Origin: Aliivibrio_A sp016764915
GTDB lineage: Bacteria > Pseudomonadota > Gammaproteobacteria > Enterobacterales > Vibrionaceae
Length of the DNA stretch: 64,000 nucleotides
Direction of reading: 5' to 3'
NCBI GenBank assembly: GCA_965224595.1
Contig: OZ245058.1
Location: 3,038,001 to 3,102,000, forward strand
Made by a program: the position numbers and the translations under genes. Shown here one piece after another: positions 36,490 to 46,297 of the stretch (positions are counted from its first letter, which is position 1; each line of letters starts with the position of its first letter). The notes beneath the pieces are model-generated. The model was not told the origin of the DNA. It searched no databases and was given only the letters and a program-made list of their open reading frames with translations.

Positions 36490-36862
36490 TTAAAACAATC
36501 AGAGAGATAGCTGCAACAGCTGCCCACTGTGCTAAAACAACCACTTTCTTATCTAAAGCTTTACCTTTAATACGCACAGGCATTACCTGCGGCATCATGC
36601 TAAAGAAAGTGTGCGCGTGGAATAAGCTGCCAAGCAGTGCCACGATGTTGATAGCAATAACAATTGGGTTTGCCATGAACTCTAACCAAGTAGCCCAAGA
36701 TTCAGGCCCTTTTACCAAGCTGCCTAGACCGACTGTCAGGAACAGAGTAAAAAAGATCAGGGGTAAAACCGTTGCTTCACGAACCATATATAATCGGTAG
36801 AAAGGATGATCTTTCCACCAAGTACGGGTCATTTCGCGAACGTAAGGTTTACGGTTACTCAT
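36479..36862 (-). CDS. frdC: Fumarate reductase membrane anchor subunit C
   Basis: A 127-residue membrane anchor with three spans. The N-terminal RTWWKDHPFYRLYMVREATVLP-type sequence and the quinone-site glutamate in REATVL are recognisable FrdC features. It begins 2 bp after frdB ends and overlaps frdD, so the four frd genes are tightly coupled. Confidence 0.95.
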   Translation of the reverse strand: MSNRKPYVREMTRTWWKDHPFYRLYMVREATVLPLIFFTLFLTVGLGSLVKGPESWATWLEFMANPIVIAINIVALLGSLFHAHTFFSMMPQVMPVRIKGKALDKKVVVLAQWAAVAAISLIVLIVV

Positions 36863-36864
36863 CT

Positions 36865-37605
36865 TTATGCCTCCTGAGGTTTAATCATTGCTATTAGGAA
36901 GTCTTGTGACGATGCAATCTTGCCTTGGTTAACGGCGGCTGCAGGGTCAACACTTTTTGGACAGACTTCAGAACAGTAACCAACAAATGTACAACCCCAA
37001 GCGCCATTGTCACCGTTGATCAGTTTCATTCGTTCTGCTTTTCCGCTATCACGACTATCAAGGTTATAGCGATGCGCCATAGTAAGTGCTGCAGGGCCAA
37101 TAAACTCAGGGTTTAGACCAAACTGAGGACAGGCTGCGTAGCAAAGGCCACAGTTGATGCATGCCGCAAATTGTTGATATTTTGCCATCTGTGCAGGTGT
37201 TTGATTATTAGGGCCTTGATCAAGCGTACGATCGTTACCAATAATATAAGGCTTGATAGCTTCAAGACGTTCAATAAACGGTGTCATATCAACAATCAGA
37301 TCTTTCTCGATGGCAAAGTTTGCTAATGGCTCAATTTTCAGGCCATCAGCATAGTCACGCAAGAAAGTCTTACAAGCCAATTTAGGGACATTATTGACCA
37401 TGATGCCGCAAGAGCCACAAATCGCCATGCGACATGACCAACGGTAGGTTAGGTCTTTGTCTAGGTGATCTTTAATGTAGCCTAATGCATCAAGTACTGA
37501 CATGGTTTCATCAAACGGAACGTCAAATGTTTGAAGATACGGTTTTTCATCTTTTTCTGGGTCGTAACGCAGAATATCAACTTTCTGAATACGGTTAACT
37601 GACAT
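36865..37605 (-). CDS. frdB: Fumarate reductase iron-sulfur subunit
   Basis: A 246-residue subunit that carries electrons from the quinol site to FrdA. The [2Fe-2S] cysteines are in SCRMAICGSCGIM and the later single cysteine of KLACKTF; the [4Fe-4S] and [3Fe-4S] ligands are in CINCGLCYAACPQ and CTFVGYCSEVCPK. Its ATG overlaps the frdA stop codon by one base (TAATG), implying translational coupling. Length agrees with E. coli FrdB (244). Confidence 0.97.
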   Translation of the reverse strand: MSVNRIQKVDILRYDPEKDEKPYLQTFDVPFDETMSVLDALGYIKDHLDKDLTYRWSCRMAICGSCGIMVNNVPKLACKTFLRDYADGLKIEPLANFAIEKDLIVDMTPFIERLEAIKPYIIGNDRTLDQGPNNQTPAQMAKYQQFAACINCGLCYAACPQFGLNPEFIGPAALTMAHRYNLDSRDSGKAERMKLINGDNGAWGCTFVGYCSEVCPKSVDPAAAVNQGKIASSQDFLIAMIKPQEA

Positions 37606-39431
37606 TATGCCTGCTCCTGTGCTTGTTTTTCGGCAGCGGCAGCAGCAGCAGCTTCTTCAGCGGCAGCAGCTTGTTCTGCAGCTTCGCCATATAGACGAGC
37701 TTTAGGTGGTGATTTAGTGATCGTGACGTCGCTGTATTTGATTGTTGGTGCGGCATCTTTATTGTAATAAGCGAGAGAGTGCTTCAAGAAGTTCTCATCA
37801 TCACGTAGCGTACAACCTTCATCTAAGCGTTGGTGTGCACCGCGAGATTCTCTGCGTAACATGGCTGAATATGCCATCGCTTCAGCAACTTCGAGTCCAT
37901 ATCCCACTTCAATGGCATAAAGAAGGTCAGTATTAAAGACTTTACCCTTGTCTTTGATGCTCACTTTTTTGTAACGCTCTTTCAATTCACTGAGTTTATC
38001 GATAGTCGCTTGCATAGAGCTCTCTTCACGGTAGATACCGCAACCAGATTCCATAGAGTGGCCCATCTCCGTACGAATATCCGCCCAGTTTTCATCGCCT
38101 TCTTGATTGAGTAATGCATCAAGACGATCTTGAACTTCAATGATTTGGCGTTCAATGGATTCATCATTCCAGCCGCTAAACTCAGCAACGCGTTTTACGG
38201 CATTTTCACCAGTAAGACGACCAAAGACAACAAGTTCTGCCAGAGAGTTCGAACCTAAACGGTTAGCGCCATGTAGGCCGACAGATGAACATTCACCAAC
38301 AGCGAATAAACCTTTAATAGAGGTCTCATTCTCTTTATTAGTTTCAATACCTCCCATGGTGTAGTGAGCCGTTGGACGAATTGGAATAGGCTCAACTGCA
38401 GGGTCAACATTGACATACGCTTTGGCCAGTTCACAAATAAACGGCAGACGTTCATTGATGTAATCGGCACCTAAATGACGAAGGTCGAGGTAGACCACAT
38501 CACCAAGAGCATGCTTAACCGTATTGCCTTTTTGCTGCTCATGCCAGAATGCTTGAGAAACTTTATCGCGAGGACCAAGTTCCATATATTTATTTTTAGG
38601 CTCACCGACGGGGGTTTCAGGTCCCATGCCGTAATCTTGCAGATAGCGATAGCCATCTTTATTGACCATGATACCGCCCTCTCCACGACAACCTTCTGTC
38701 ATCAAGATTCCAGTACCAGGCAAACCTGTTGGGTGATATTGAACAAACTCCATATCACGCAGAGGAATACCGTGGCGATAGGCCATCGCCATGCCGTCAC
38801 CCGTCACAATACCGCCGTTGGTATTGCAGTGGTAAACGCGACCTGCACCGCCTGTTGCAAGCACAACAGATTTTGCTTTGATACAGATAAGTTCGCCTTC
38901 AGCCATATGAATGGCGATCAAACCTTGTACTTCACCATTTTCAACCAATAAGTCGATAACAAAGTACTCATCAAATCGGTTGATTTGTGGATATTTCATT
39001 GAGGTCTGAAATAGGGTATGTAGCATATGAAAGCCGGTTTTATCCGCTGCAAACCAAGTTCGCTCTACTTTCATGCCACCAAAACGACGCACATTCACTT
39101 CACCGTTCTCTTTACGGCTCCATGGACAACCCCACTGTTCGAGTTGGGTCATTTCGCGATGTGCATTTTCAACGAAATATTGAACAACATCCTGTTCACA
39201 TAGCCAATCACCACCACCAACGGTGTCATTGAAGTGATTGTCTAATGTATCTTCTTCCTTGGTGACGGCAGCAGAACCACCCTCCGCTGCGACCGTGTGG
39301 GAGCGCATTGGATAAACTTTAGAGATAAGAGCAATTTCTAGCTCAGGATTTGCTTCAGCAGCTGCTATGGCAGTGCGAAGTCCAGCGCCGCCAGCGCCAA
39401 TTACTGCGATATCTGTGGTAATTGTTTTCAC
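37605..39431 (-). CDS. frdA: Fumarate reductase flavoprotein subunit
   Basis: A 608-residue catalytic subunit that reduces fumarate to succinate in anaerobic respiration. The FAD-binding motif is VIGAGGAGLRTA, covalent FAD attaches at H45 (MRSHTVAAEGG), and the active-site region HPTGLPGTGILMTEG is intact. The start is a GTG at 39431 with CGGAGG about 6 nt upstream; an in-frame ATG at 39470 lacks a ribosome site and would add a non-homologous leader. The C-terminus is an alanine/glutamate-rich tail, slightly longer than the comparable tail of E. coli FrdA. First gene of frdABCD, divergent from epmA as in E. coli. Confidence 0.97.
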   Translation of the reverse strand: MKTITTDIAVIGAGGAGLRTAIAAAEANPELEIALISKVYPMRSHTVAAEGGSAAVTKEEDTLDNHFNDTVGGGDWLCEQDVVQYFVENAHREMTQLEQWGCPWSRKENGEVNVRRFGGMKVERTWFAADKTGFHMLHTLFQTSMKYPQINRFDEYFVIDLLVENGEVQGLIAIHMAEGELICIKAKSVVLATGGAGRVYHCNTNGGIVTGDGMAMAYRHGIPLRDMEFVQYHPTGLPGTGILMTEGCRGEGGIMVNKDGYRYLQDYGMGPETPVGEPKNKYMELGPRDKVSQAFWHEQQKGNTVKHALGDVVYLDLRHLGADYINERLPFICELAKAYVNVDPAVEPIPIRPTAHYTMGGIETNKENETSIKGLFAVGECSSVGLHGANRLGSNSLAELVVFGRLTGENAVKRVAEFSGWNDESIERQIIEVQDRLDALLNQEGDENWADIRTEMGHSMESGCGIYREESSMQATIDKLSELKERYKKVSIKDKGKVFNTDLLYAIEVGYGLEVAEAMAYSAMLRRESRGAHQRLDEGCTLRDDENFLKHSLAYYNKDAAPTIKYSDVTITKSPPKARLYGEAAEQAAAAEEAAAAAAAEKQAQEQA

Positions 39432-39829
39432 AGGTATCCTCCGGATAAAAGATAAAAAAAGAAAAAACAAATTAAAGTGAGCTTAGGTAAGCAGCACTTT
39501 ACCTTGAAATCCTAACTACATATTTTAGAAGAGGTGTCAGATAAATAAATTGATTCTGTAACCTATTTCTCGCTTTTATACCTCTAGTGAGGCATAAACT
39601 TCCAAGTAGTGTGATGCATATCACTTTCAATCTATAAGGAAAAATATTAGGACATTCATAACGTTTAGTTAATGTTAATCGATTGTAGTATAGAAGTTGT
39701 TAGTGGGCTAGTAACACACTGTTTTAATGATGATTAATAGATGTTAATAAGAGTGATAGTCATTCCCAACCTTTGCTTGTTTCTGTGAAGATAAGTTACA
39801 CTGCACAAAAATATTGGAGATAAAAGCAG
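39432..39829. promoter_or_regulatory. Divergent frdA/epmA control region with a CRP-like site
   Basis: A 398-bp non-coding region. At 39610-39625 the sequence TGTGA-TGCATA-TCACT matches the CRP consensus TGTGA-N6-TCACA at nine of ten core bases; its inner part GTGAT-GCAT-ATCAC also resembles an FNR site with the outer base altered, so CRP is favoured but FNR cannot be excluded. A perfect TTGAT-N4-ATCAA FNR site was not found. The rest is AT-rich with no gene. Confidence 0.6.
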
Positions 39830-40804
39830 ATGAGTAATGCGATGTGGATGCCGAGTGCATCAATGGAACAGTTGAAATGCCGAGCTGAGGTGTTAGCCAC
39901 GATTCGCCAATTTTTCTTCAAACGTAATGTGCTTGAGGTTGATACACCTGCAATGAGTCATGCTACGGTAACCGATGTTCATCTGCATACCTTTAAAACT
40001 GAATTTGTTGGTCCAGGCTACGCAGAAGGTAAAATACTCTATTTAATGACCAGTCCTGAATTTCATATGAAACGGTTGCTGGCAGCGGGCAGCGGTGCTA
40101 TCTACCAAATATGCAAATCATTCAGAAATGAAGAGGCGGGACGTTATCATAATCCAGAATTTACTATGCTGGAGTGGTATCGACCTGGTTTTGACCACCA
40201 TGACTTAATGGATGAAATGGAAGCGTTACTGACTCTCATATTATCTACACCAGCAGCCGTTAAAATGACGTATCAGCAGGCTTTTTTAACGGTGTTAGGT
40301 GTTTGTCCTTTAGAGGCATCAATGGCAGAGTTAAAGGTTGCTGCTGCTTCGTTAGGCCTGTCAGATATTGCTGAAAAGGAAGAAGATAGAGATACTTTGT
40401 TGCAACTGCTTTTCAGCATGGGTGTTGAGGGGTGTATTGGAAATGAAGCGCCGGCATTTGTTTATGATTTCCCCGCATCCCAAGCAGCTTTAGCCAAAAT
40501 AAATCAGCAAGATCCAAGAGTTGCCGACCGTTTTGAAGTTTATTTTAAAGGCATTGAGTTAGCCAATGGTTTTCATGAGCTTGATAACGCGCAAGAGCAG
40601 TTAGCAAGATTTGAAGAGGATAACCACAAACGACTAGAGATGGGCCTTACTGAACAACCCATCGATCACCACTTAATTGCTGCCATTGATGCCGGTTTCC
40701 CTGACTGTGCTGGTGTTGCTCTTGGAATTGACCGTTTGATCATGTTGGCATTGAAACAGAACCATATCGATAAGGTGACCACCTTTCCTTTTGATCGTGC
40801 ATAA
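39830..40804 (+). CDS. epmA: EF-P lysine--lysine ligase EpmA
   Basis: A 324-residue truncated class II lysyl-tRNA synthetase paralogue that attaches beta-lysine to K34 of EF-P. Class II motif 2 appears as FRNEEAGRYHNPEFTMLEWY and motif 3 as GVALGIDRLIML; the anticodon-binding domain of true LysRS is absent, as expected. Located next to frdA in the same divergent arrangement as in E. coli (poxA/genX). It converges on the DMT transporter gene with a 5-bp gap. Confidence 0.96.
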   Translation: MSNAMWMPSASMEQLKCRAEVLATIRQFFFKRNVLEVDTPAMSHATVTDVHLHTFKTEFVGPGYAEGKILYLMTSPEFHMKRLLAAGSGAIYQICKSFRNEEAGRYHNPEFTMLEWYRPGFDHHDLMDEMEALLTLILSTPAAVKMTYQQAFLTVLGVCPLEASMAELKVAAASLGLSDIAEKEEDRDTLLQLLFSMGVEGCIGNEAPAFVYDFPASQAALAKINQQDPRVADRFEVYFKGIELANGFHELDNAQEQLARFEEDNHKRLEMGLTEQPIDHHLIAAIDAGFPDCAGVALGIDRLIMLALKQNHIDKVTTFPFDRA

Positions 40805-40809
40805 TCCAG

Positions 40810-41694
40810 CTAACTGACAATTAAGCCGGTACCAATAACCGCTAAAATGGCTCCGATCCAAGAGGCTCTACTTGGCCTTTTTTTCGTGTGTAACCATAGT
40901 AGAGGCAGAATCATAATGGGGGTGGTGGATGAAAGCAAAGCCACCATACCGACGTTGCCATCTCTTAATGCATACAATATAAGCGTCATACCTACCGCCA
41001 TTGCGAGAAAACCATTCATTGCGACAGCACCTAATATCGGTAGATTCAGAGGTTTATGCGGCAAAGTAATTGGCATATTGGTCGCTCTTAGCATGCAGTG
41101 AGCAGCAAAAGCCGTACACATACGAATGGCCGAAGCCGCAATGGGGTCGATACTGGTTTGCATCACAGGTTTGGCTATAATACCGCCTAATGCCTGACAA
41201 AGTCCCGCGGTAAGGCCCAAGACGATAGCGACCCAAAGGTTACCTTTTACGGCCTCCCAGTCATGTTCCCCTCTCTTTTTATTAAAGAAAATAGCAATGA
41301 CGATACCGGAAAAGACCAGAAGGGCACCTAATAGCTCAACTATCTGCATGGTTTCGTTAAACAACCAGTAACCGAGAACGGCCGAGAAAAGCGCATGACA
41401 AGAGAACAGTAAACCTGCTTGTCTTGGACCGATGCGGTTAAAACAAGCAAATAGGGCGGTATCACCAATAAAAATACCAATGAGTCCGGAAAGTGCCATC
41501 GGCCAGAAATAGGCACTTTCAATGCTCTGCCAACCACCTGTGAACCAGGCCATACTTGAGAGCATAAGGGCGACACAGCCCATGCGCCATCGGCTATAAG
41601 CAAAGGGACCTAGATGCCTCGCCGGAGTGACGGAGATTAAACTGGAAAAGGCCCATAAAAATGCAGCAGCTAAAGCAAACCATTCAAAACTCAT
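40810..41694 (-). CDS. EamA/DMT superfamily transporter
   Basis: A 294-residue inner-membrane protein with ten hydrophobic spans in two EamA repeats, the layout of drug/metabolite transporters. The start at 41694 (MSFEWFALAAAFLWAFSS) is chosen because AAGGA lies about 7 nt upstream; an upstream in-frame ATG at 41712 has no comparable site. Substrate not predictable. It occupies the region between epmA and psd that in E. coli holds other genes, including mscM. Confidence 0.82.
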   Translation of the reverse strand: MSFEWFALAAAFLWAFSSLISVTPARHLGPFAYSRWRMGCVALMLSSMAWFTGGWQSIESAYFWPMALSGLIGIFIGDTALFACFNRIGPRQAGLLFSCHALFSAVLGYWLFNETMQIVELLGALLVFSGIVIAIFFNKKRGEHDWEAVKGNLWVAIVLGLTAGLCQALGGIIAKPVMQTSIDPIAASAIRMCTAFAAHCMLRATNMPITLPHKPLNLPILGAVAMNGFLAMAVGMTLILYALRDGNVGMVALLSSTTPIMILPLLWLHTKKRPSRASWIGAILAVIGTGLIVS

Positions 41695-41818
41695 AAACAT
41701 CCTTTTAATCATGGAACGCTCTTGTTATCAGTAACAAGAGCAGACAAATTATCTCAGCGGTTATGGGAATACAACAAAAAGTGGCTTACTTACCATTAGA
41801 GTAAAGTTGTATGACAGA

Positions 41819-43234
41819 TTAAGTTAAAAATAGCATCGCGATATAAACAATGATCAGACCAACGATACCGATGATAATGCCAGTTTTCGCCATATCTTTA
41901 CTCTCGATTAAGCCTGTAGAGTAAGCAAGGGAGTTAGGAGGAGTCGATACTGGCAGAATCATACCGAGTGAAGCAGAGAAAGCGACCACGACCAACACAC
42001 CTTGTATCCCGCCGACGGCAGACAAACTCTCCATAGAGGCTGCAATAGCTGCGGCAATGGGCATTAATAAGTTAGCTGTTGCGGTGTTGGACATAAAGTT
42101 AGCCATTAACCAGCAGATAATGGATAGGGTTAGTACCACAGCAACCGGTGATAAGCTGGCGTAGTCAATGGAGTGAGCCATGGCAGAAGCCAATCCTGTT
42201 TTATCTAGGCCAATACCAATAGCAATACCTCCAGCAACCAACCATAAAACATCCCAGTTGATTTTTTTAATCTCCTCTTTGCCCATGATGCCAGTCAGAG
42301 TGAAAACAGCCAGAGGAATGATAGAGACAACATAGGTGTTCATGCCGTGTAACTTGGTGGTAATCCACAGTAAAATGGTAGAAGCAAAGGTGATGTAAAC
42401 TACAATTGCCCGCCAATTTTTTTGAAACTTTCCTTCAAGCTTTAATACCATTTTGTCTTCAGATGAGGGAAACAGTTTCTGCAGTAACCACCAAGAAAAT
42501 GAGAGTTGAATGATCACAAAAGGGATACCCATCATCATCCAGGTTAAGAAATCAATGCTGTTCTCCCCGGTTAAATATTGCAGAGCAATAGCATTGGGAG
42601 GGGTGCCTATTGGCGTTGCGATACCGCCAGTATTTGCTGCAATCGGAATACACAATACCAGTGCTTTAATGCCAATATCACCTTTAGGGGCAGACGCAAC
42701 GATAGGGCCTAATAGTGCTAGCATCATGACTGTTGTCGCGGTATTTGACATGAACATTGAGAATACCGCGGTGATAAGCATTAAACCCAGCATGATAAAT
42801 TTGGGTTGATTACCAAAGGGTTTGAGCAGAACTCGAGCTAGGTTGTTATCCAATTCATATTTTGCTGCAGCAATAGCCAGCGCAAAACCGCCCATAAATA
42901 GAATGATAATAGGAGAAGAGAAAGCCCCTAGAATATCGGTGTAATTCATTAACGTGCCAAACGAGTGTCCATCTGGCACCGTTCTAAATAGGTGTAAGCC
43001 TTTATCGGAGATCATCACAAGCTCTAAAGTGATAATTAAGATTGATGTGGCGAATACCGGGACAGGTTCTAAAACCCAAAGCAGAGCAGCTAAAGCAAAG
43101 ATAGCCAGTAGACGCTGTTGAATAACCGTGAGATCTGGAATTGGAATCCAATCAATGGGCATATTTAAGATAAAAAGAGGGATCAGAAAAGAGATAAGAA
43201 GTTTGCTAATGAGTGCTGGACTTATTTTTGACAT
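41819..43234 (-). CDS. DASS/SLC13 family sodium:anion symporter
   Basis: A 471-residue inner-membrane protein with about twelve to thirteen spans. Two SNT-type repeat motifs of the DASS family are visible: MSNTATTVMML in the first half and MSNTATANLLMPIAAA in the second, along with the signature LPVSTPPNSLAYSTG near the C-terminus. Members import di- and tricarboxylates or sulfate with sodium. The window is rich in C4-dicarboxylate genes (dcuA, aspA, frd), which makes a dicarboxylate plausible but unproven. Followed by a gap and then the psd terminator. Confidence 0.87.
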   Translation of the reverse strand: MSKISPALISKLLISFLIPLFILNMPIDWIPIPDLTVIQQRLLAIFALAALLWVLEPVPVFATSILIITLELVMISDKGLHLFRTVPDGHSFGTLMNYTDILGAFSSPIIILFMGGFALAIAAAKYELDNNLARVLLKPFGNQPKFIMLGLMLITAVFSMFMSNTATTVMMLALLGPIVASAPKGDIGIKALVLCIPIAANTGGIATPIGTPPNAIALQYLTGENSIDFLTWMMMGIPFVIIQLSFSWWLLQKLFPSSEDKMVLKLEGKFQKNWRAIVVYITFASTILLWITTKLHGMNTYVVSIIPLAVFTLTGIMGKEEIKKINWDVLWLVAGGIAIGIGLDKTGLASAMAHSIDYASLSPVAVVLTLSIICWLMANFMSNTATANLLMPIAAAIAASMESLSAVGGIQGVLVVVAFSASLGMILPVSTPPNSLAYSTGLIESKDMAKTGIIIGIVGLIIVYIAMLFLT

Positions 43235-43323
43235 ATCTGTTTCAATTCCCTCTACTTAACAGTACTTGTAGCATAATGAAATACGCCATAAATACTTAGA
43301 TCAAAATAGAATTTTCCATAAAA

Positions 43324-43347
43324 AAAAGGAGCTTATCAGCTCCTTTT
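43324..43347. terminator. Terminator after psd
   Basis: A perfect 10-bp stem (AAAAGGAGCT / AGCTCCTTTT) with a TATC loop. It lies between the end of psd and the start of the symporter gene on the same strand, with A- and T-runs on both sides. Confidence 0.87.
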
Positions 43348-43371
43348 TGAGAAAAATCAATTTGAGATAAC

Positions 43372-44250
43372 CTAACTTACTTTTGCTTGGCTACTGATGT
43401 GTGCGTAAGGCGTACCAAGACGAGTGATCTCCCCAAGGGCCATACTCTCATCAAATGAAACAGAATCAGCCGCAAAGAGGTTAATTACAGTTGAACCGAG
43501 CTTGAATCGGCCCATCTCATCTCCCTTTTTCAAAATGACGGCATTATTCCCTTCGGATGGGTAGTTCCAACGTTGAATCTCAGATCCCGTTGGTGGAGTG
43601 ACGGTTCCAGCCCATACGGTTTCAATACTGCCCACAATCGTCGCGCCAACTAATATATGTGCCATTGGTCCAAACTCGGTATCAAAAATACAGACAACAC
43701 GTTCATTTCGGGCAAACAGATTCGGCACATTCTCGGCGGTAAGCGGATTGACTGAAAAAAGATCACCCGGGACATAGATCATTTGGCGCAATGTACCATC
43801 ACACGGCATATGGACACGATGATAATCACTTGGTGAGAGGTAAAGTGTGGCAAACTCACCATCGGTAAACTCTTCATTTAAGGCCGCGTCACCACCTAAA
43901 AGCTCTTGAGCTGAGTAGTCGTGGCCTTTTGCTTGTATAAGGCGACCATTTTCAATCGGACCAAATTGGCTGACACAAGCATCTGCAGGGTGAACAATAG
44001 TGCTTTGCTCTTGAACAATAGGACGCATGCCTTGAGCAAGTTCACGAACAAAAAAACTGTTAAAAGAGCGGTAAGAAGCAGGATCTGAATTAAGTGCTTC
44101 TTGCATATTTACTTTGTATTTTTTTATAAACCAGCGAATAACTGCAGTGGTTAATTTTCCCGCCTCTGCAGAGGCTAACTTTCCCATTAAACGAGTTAAT
44201 GCGTGTTTAGGGGTACAGTATTGTAAGCTTATTTTAATATTATCTAGCAC
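43372..44250 (-). CDS. psd: Phosphatidylserine decarboxylase proenzyme
   Basis: A 292-residue membrane-associated enzyme that makes phosphatidylethanolamine. The self-cleavage site that generates the pyruvoyl cofactor is the LGST motif at residues 251-254 (cleaved between G252 and S253), giving a large beta and small alpha chain. Conserved YLSPSDYHRVHMPC contains catalytic histidines. It is shorter than E. coli Psd (322) only at the C-terminus. Encoded 76 bp after rsgA on the same strand, as in E. coli. Confidence 0.96.
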   Translation of the reverse strand: MLDNIKISLQYCTPKHALTRLMGKLASAEAGKLTTAVIRWFIKKYKVNMQEALNSDPASYRSFNSFFVRELAQGMRPIVQEQSTIVHPADACVSQFGPIENGRLIQAKGHDYSAQELLGGDAALNEEFTDGEFATLYLSPSDYHRVHMPCDGTLRQMIYVPGDLFSVNPLTAENVPNLFARNERVVCIFDTEFGPMAHILVGATIVGSIETVWAGTVTPPTGSEIQRWNYPSEGNNAVILKKGDEMGRFKLGSTVINLFAADSVSFDESMALGEITRLGTPYAHISSQAKVS

Positions 44251-44326
44251 AGGTTCGCCTAATATCTTGCCAATTATGTTATTGGTAAATTCTATCGATA
44301 ATGAAAAATAAAGTCAGATGTTAAGA

Positions 44327-45385
44327 TTAAAGATCCGCTTTCTTGTTTCGAGAGAACTGTCGATTGGCTTTATTTTCAGACATGCTCTCAACAATTCGAT
44401 GGTAACTGTTAAAACGTTCCAGAGAGATCTCATTGTTGGCAATCGCTTCACGGAAAATGCACCCAGGGTCATTAGCATGTTTGCAGTCTCTAAAACGGCA
44501 ACCACCAATAAAAGGACGAAACTCAATAAATGCATTAGTCACTTGTTCTTTATCTAGGTGCCACAGACCAAACTCACGAACGCCTGGTGAATCAATCAAA
44601 TCACCGCCATCCATAAAGTGATATAAGCGTGCAGCTGTGGTGGTGTGTTTTCCTAATCCTGAGTTTTCTGAAACTTCCCCCTCTTCAATATTGAGCTCAG
44701 GGAGAAGTGCATTGATTAAACTTGATTTACCAACACCAGACTGACCAACAAAAATATTAATTTTGTCTTTGAGTTCATGTTTTAATTCAGCTAGACCTAC
44801 GCCACTCTCTCTACTAACCAAGAGCACTTTATAGCCAATTTTCTCATAAAGGCTGAGAGTCTCTTTTACCGATACAATCTCTTGCTCAGTGAGTAGATCA
44901 ATCTTATTGAGTACGATAAAAGGTTTAATCTCTAGTGTTTCAGAGGCAATTAAGTATCGATCAATAATGTTCAGTGAAAGCTCTGGCAGTATTGATGAGA
45001 CGATAACGATTTGATTCACATTAGCAGCAACAGCTTTTATGCCATCATAGTAATCAGGGCGAGTAAGTACTGACACTCTAGGTTGAACAGCTTCAACGAC
45101 ACCTGAAATGCCAGCAAGAATCTCGGTGCCTGGTCGCCAAATCACTTTATCACCCGAGACCAAAGACTCAATTGCACGACGTAAATTACATCGATGAATG
45201 ATACCAGTTTCTGGGTCTTCTATATCAGCATGTTGACCAAAACGGGTGATGACTAACCCTTCTTTAGCTGCTTCAAGTAGAGATTCATCCCATTGCAGTG
45301 ACTTATCCGGTTTATCTAACCGTCTTTTTTGGTTAGTTCGAACTTGGCGTACTTGGCCTTTAGTTAGTTTTCTTTTCTTCGTCAC
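44327..45385 (-). CDS. rsgA: Small-subunit biogenesis GTPase RsgA
   Basis: A 352-residue circularly permuted GTPase that assists late 30S maturation. The order of motifs is G4 (VLNKIDLL) before G1 (GQSGVGKSSLINAL) and G3 (DSPGVREFGL), with an N-terminal OB fold and a C-terminal zinc-binding knuckle (CRFRDCKHANDPGC). The start lies 81 bp from that of orn on the opposite strand, the standard gammaproteobacterial arrangement. Confidence 0.96.
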   Translation of the reverse strand: MTKKRKLTKGQVRQVRTNQKRRLDKPDKSLQWDESLLEAAKEGLVITRFGQHADIEDPETGIIHRCNLRRAIESLVSGDKVIWRPGTEILAGISGVVEAVQPRVSVLTRPDYYDGIKAVAANVNQIVIVSSILPELSLNIIDRYLIASETLEIKPFIVLNKIDLLTEQEIVSVKETLSLYEKIGYKVLLVSRESGVGLAELKHELKDKINIFVGQSGVGKSSLINALLPELNIEEGEVSENSGLGKHTTTAARLYHFMDGGDLIDSPGVREFGLWHLDKEQVTNAFIEFRPFIGGCRFRDCKHANDPGCIFREAIANNEISLERFNSYHRIVESMSENKANRQFSRNKKADL

Positions 45386-45466
45386 GTAAAATGATTCGCT
45401 TTAAGTTGGCTTTCAGTCTCAGGTGAGTATCATACATGGTTTAGTCATAAAATAGGCAATATCTAT

Positions 45467-46012
45467 ATGTCATTCAACGATCAAAATTTAATTTGGATTG
45501 ATTTAGAGATGACAGGCTTGGATCCTGAAACTCATAAAATCATTGAAATTGCGACCATTGTAACCGACGCTCAGCTTAATATTTTGGCAGAAGGTCCGGT
45601 CCTAGCTATCCATCAGCCAACGTCTGAATTAGATAAAATGGATGACTGGTGTACAACAACACACACTAATAGCGGCTTAGTTGAGCGTATTAAAGCAGCC
45701 ACGGTGACTGAAAATGAAGCCGCAGAGCAGACTATTGCTTTTTTAGAGCAGTGGGTGCCAAAAGGTGTGTCGCCGATTTGTGGTAATAGCGTAGGACAAG
45801 ACCGCCGTTTCTTATACAAAGGAATGCCAGCTCTCGAGCAATACTTCCACTATCGCTATCTTGATGTGAGCACGATTAAAGAGCTTACTCGTAGATGGAA
45901 GCCTGAAATATTAGAGGGTGTGGTTAAAAAAGGGAGCCATTTAGCATTGGATGATATTCGTGACTCAATCGCTGAACTTCAATACTATCGTAAAAAAGTC
46001 TTTTCAATTTGA
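45467..46012 (+). CDS. orn: Oligoribonuclease
   Basis: A 181-residue DEDDh exoribonuclease, the same length as E. coli Orn, that degrades 2-5-nt RNAs and pGpG. The metal ligands are in WIDLEMTGLDP, in GNSVGQDRRFL and in HLALDDIRDSI. It is followed by the tRNA array, just as orn precedes glyVXY in E. coli. Confidence 0.97.
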   Translation: MSFNDQNLIWIDLEMTGLDPETHKIIEIATIVTDAQLNILAEGPVLAIHQPTSELDKMDDWCTTTHTNSGLVERIKAATVTENEAAEQTIAFLEQWVPKGVSPICGNSVGQDRRFLYKGMPALEQYFHYRYLDVSTIKELTRRWKPEILEGVVKKGSHLALDDIRDSIAELQYYRKKVFSI

Positions 46013-46072
46013 ACAAAAATTATGCGAATGAAATGGATTTTGGAAAAAAAACAGGTTTTTTGAAAGATCTGC

Positions 46073-46100
46073 TTGCATCGTCTGATTATGTTCGTATAAT
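46073..46100 (+). promoter_or_regulatory. Sigma-70 promoter of the tRNA array
   Basis: TTGCAT (46073-46078) and a perfect TATAAT (46095-46100) are separated by 16 bp and followed by the GC-rich discriminator CGCAGCCCG, typical of stringently controlled stable-RNA promoters. A small leader hairpin GGAGAA/TTCTCC (46115-46130) lies just before the first tRNA. Confidence 0.8.
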
Positions 46101-46142
46101 TCGCAGCCCGTAGAGGAGAAGACTTTCTCCATGTAGGGCAAA

Positions 46143-46218
46143 GCGATACTAGCTCAGTTGGTAGAGCGCAACCTTGCCAAGGTTGAGGTCACGAGTTCGA
46201 GCCTCGTGTATCGCTCCA
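46143..46218 (+). tRNA. tRNA-Gly(GCC), copy 1
   Basis: A 76-nt cloverleaf with acceptor GCGATAC/GTATCGC, anticodon loop TTGCCAA (anticodon GCC), T-loop TTCGAGC and encoded CCA. Confidence 0.96.
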
Positions 46219-46297
46219 CTTTCTTTAAATAGAAAGAACAGTTGTCATCGAGCTTATGCGGTGAAAGTCATCACTAACTTTATTATAGTGAATCGGA

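Noticed and set aside
39432..39470. Longer FrdA start at 39470
   Set aside because: The added leader has no ribosome site and no homology, while GTG at 39431 has a strong GGAGG at the right distance.
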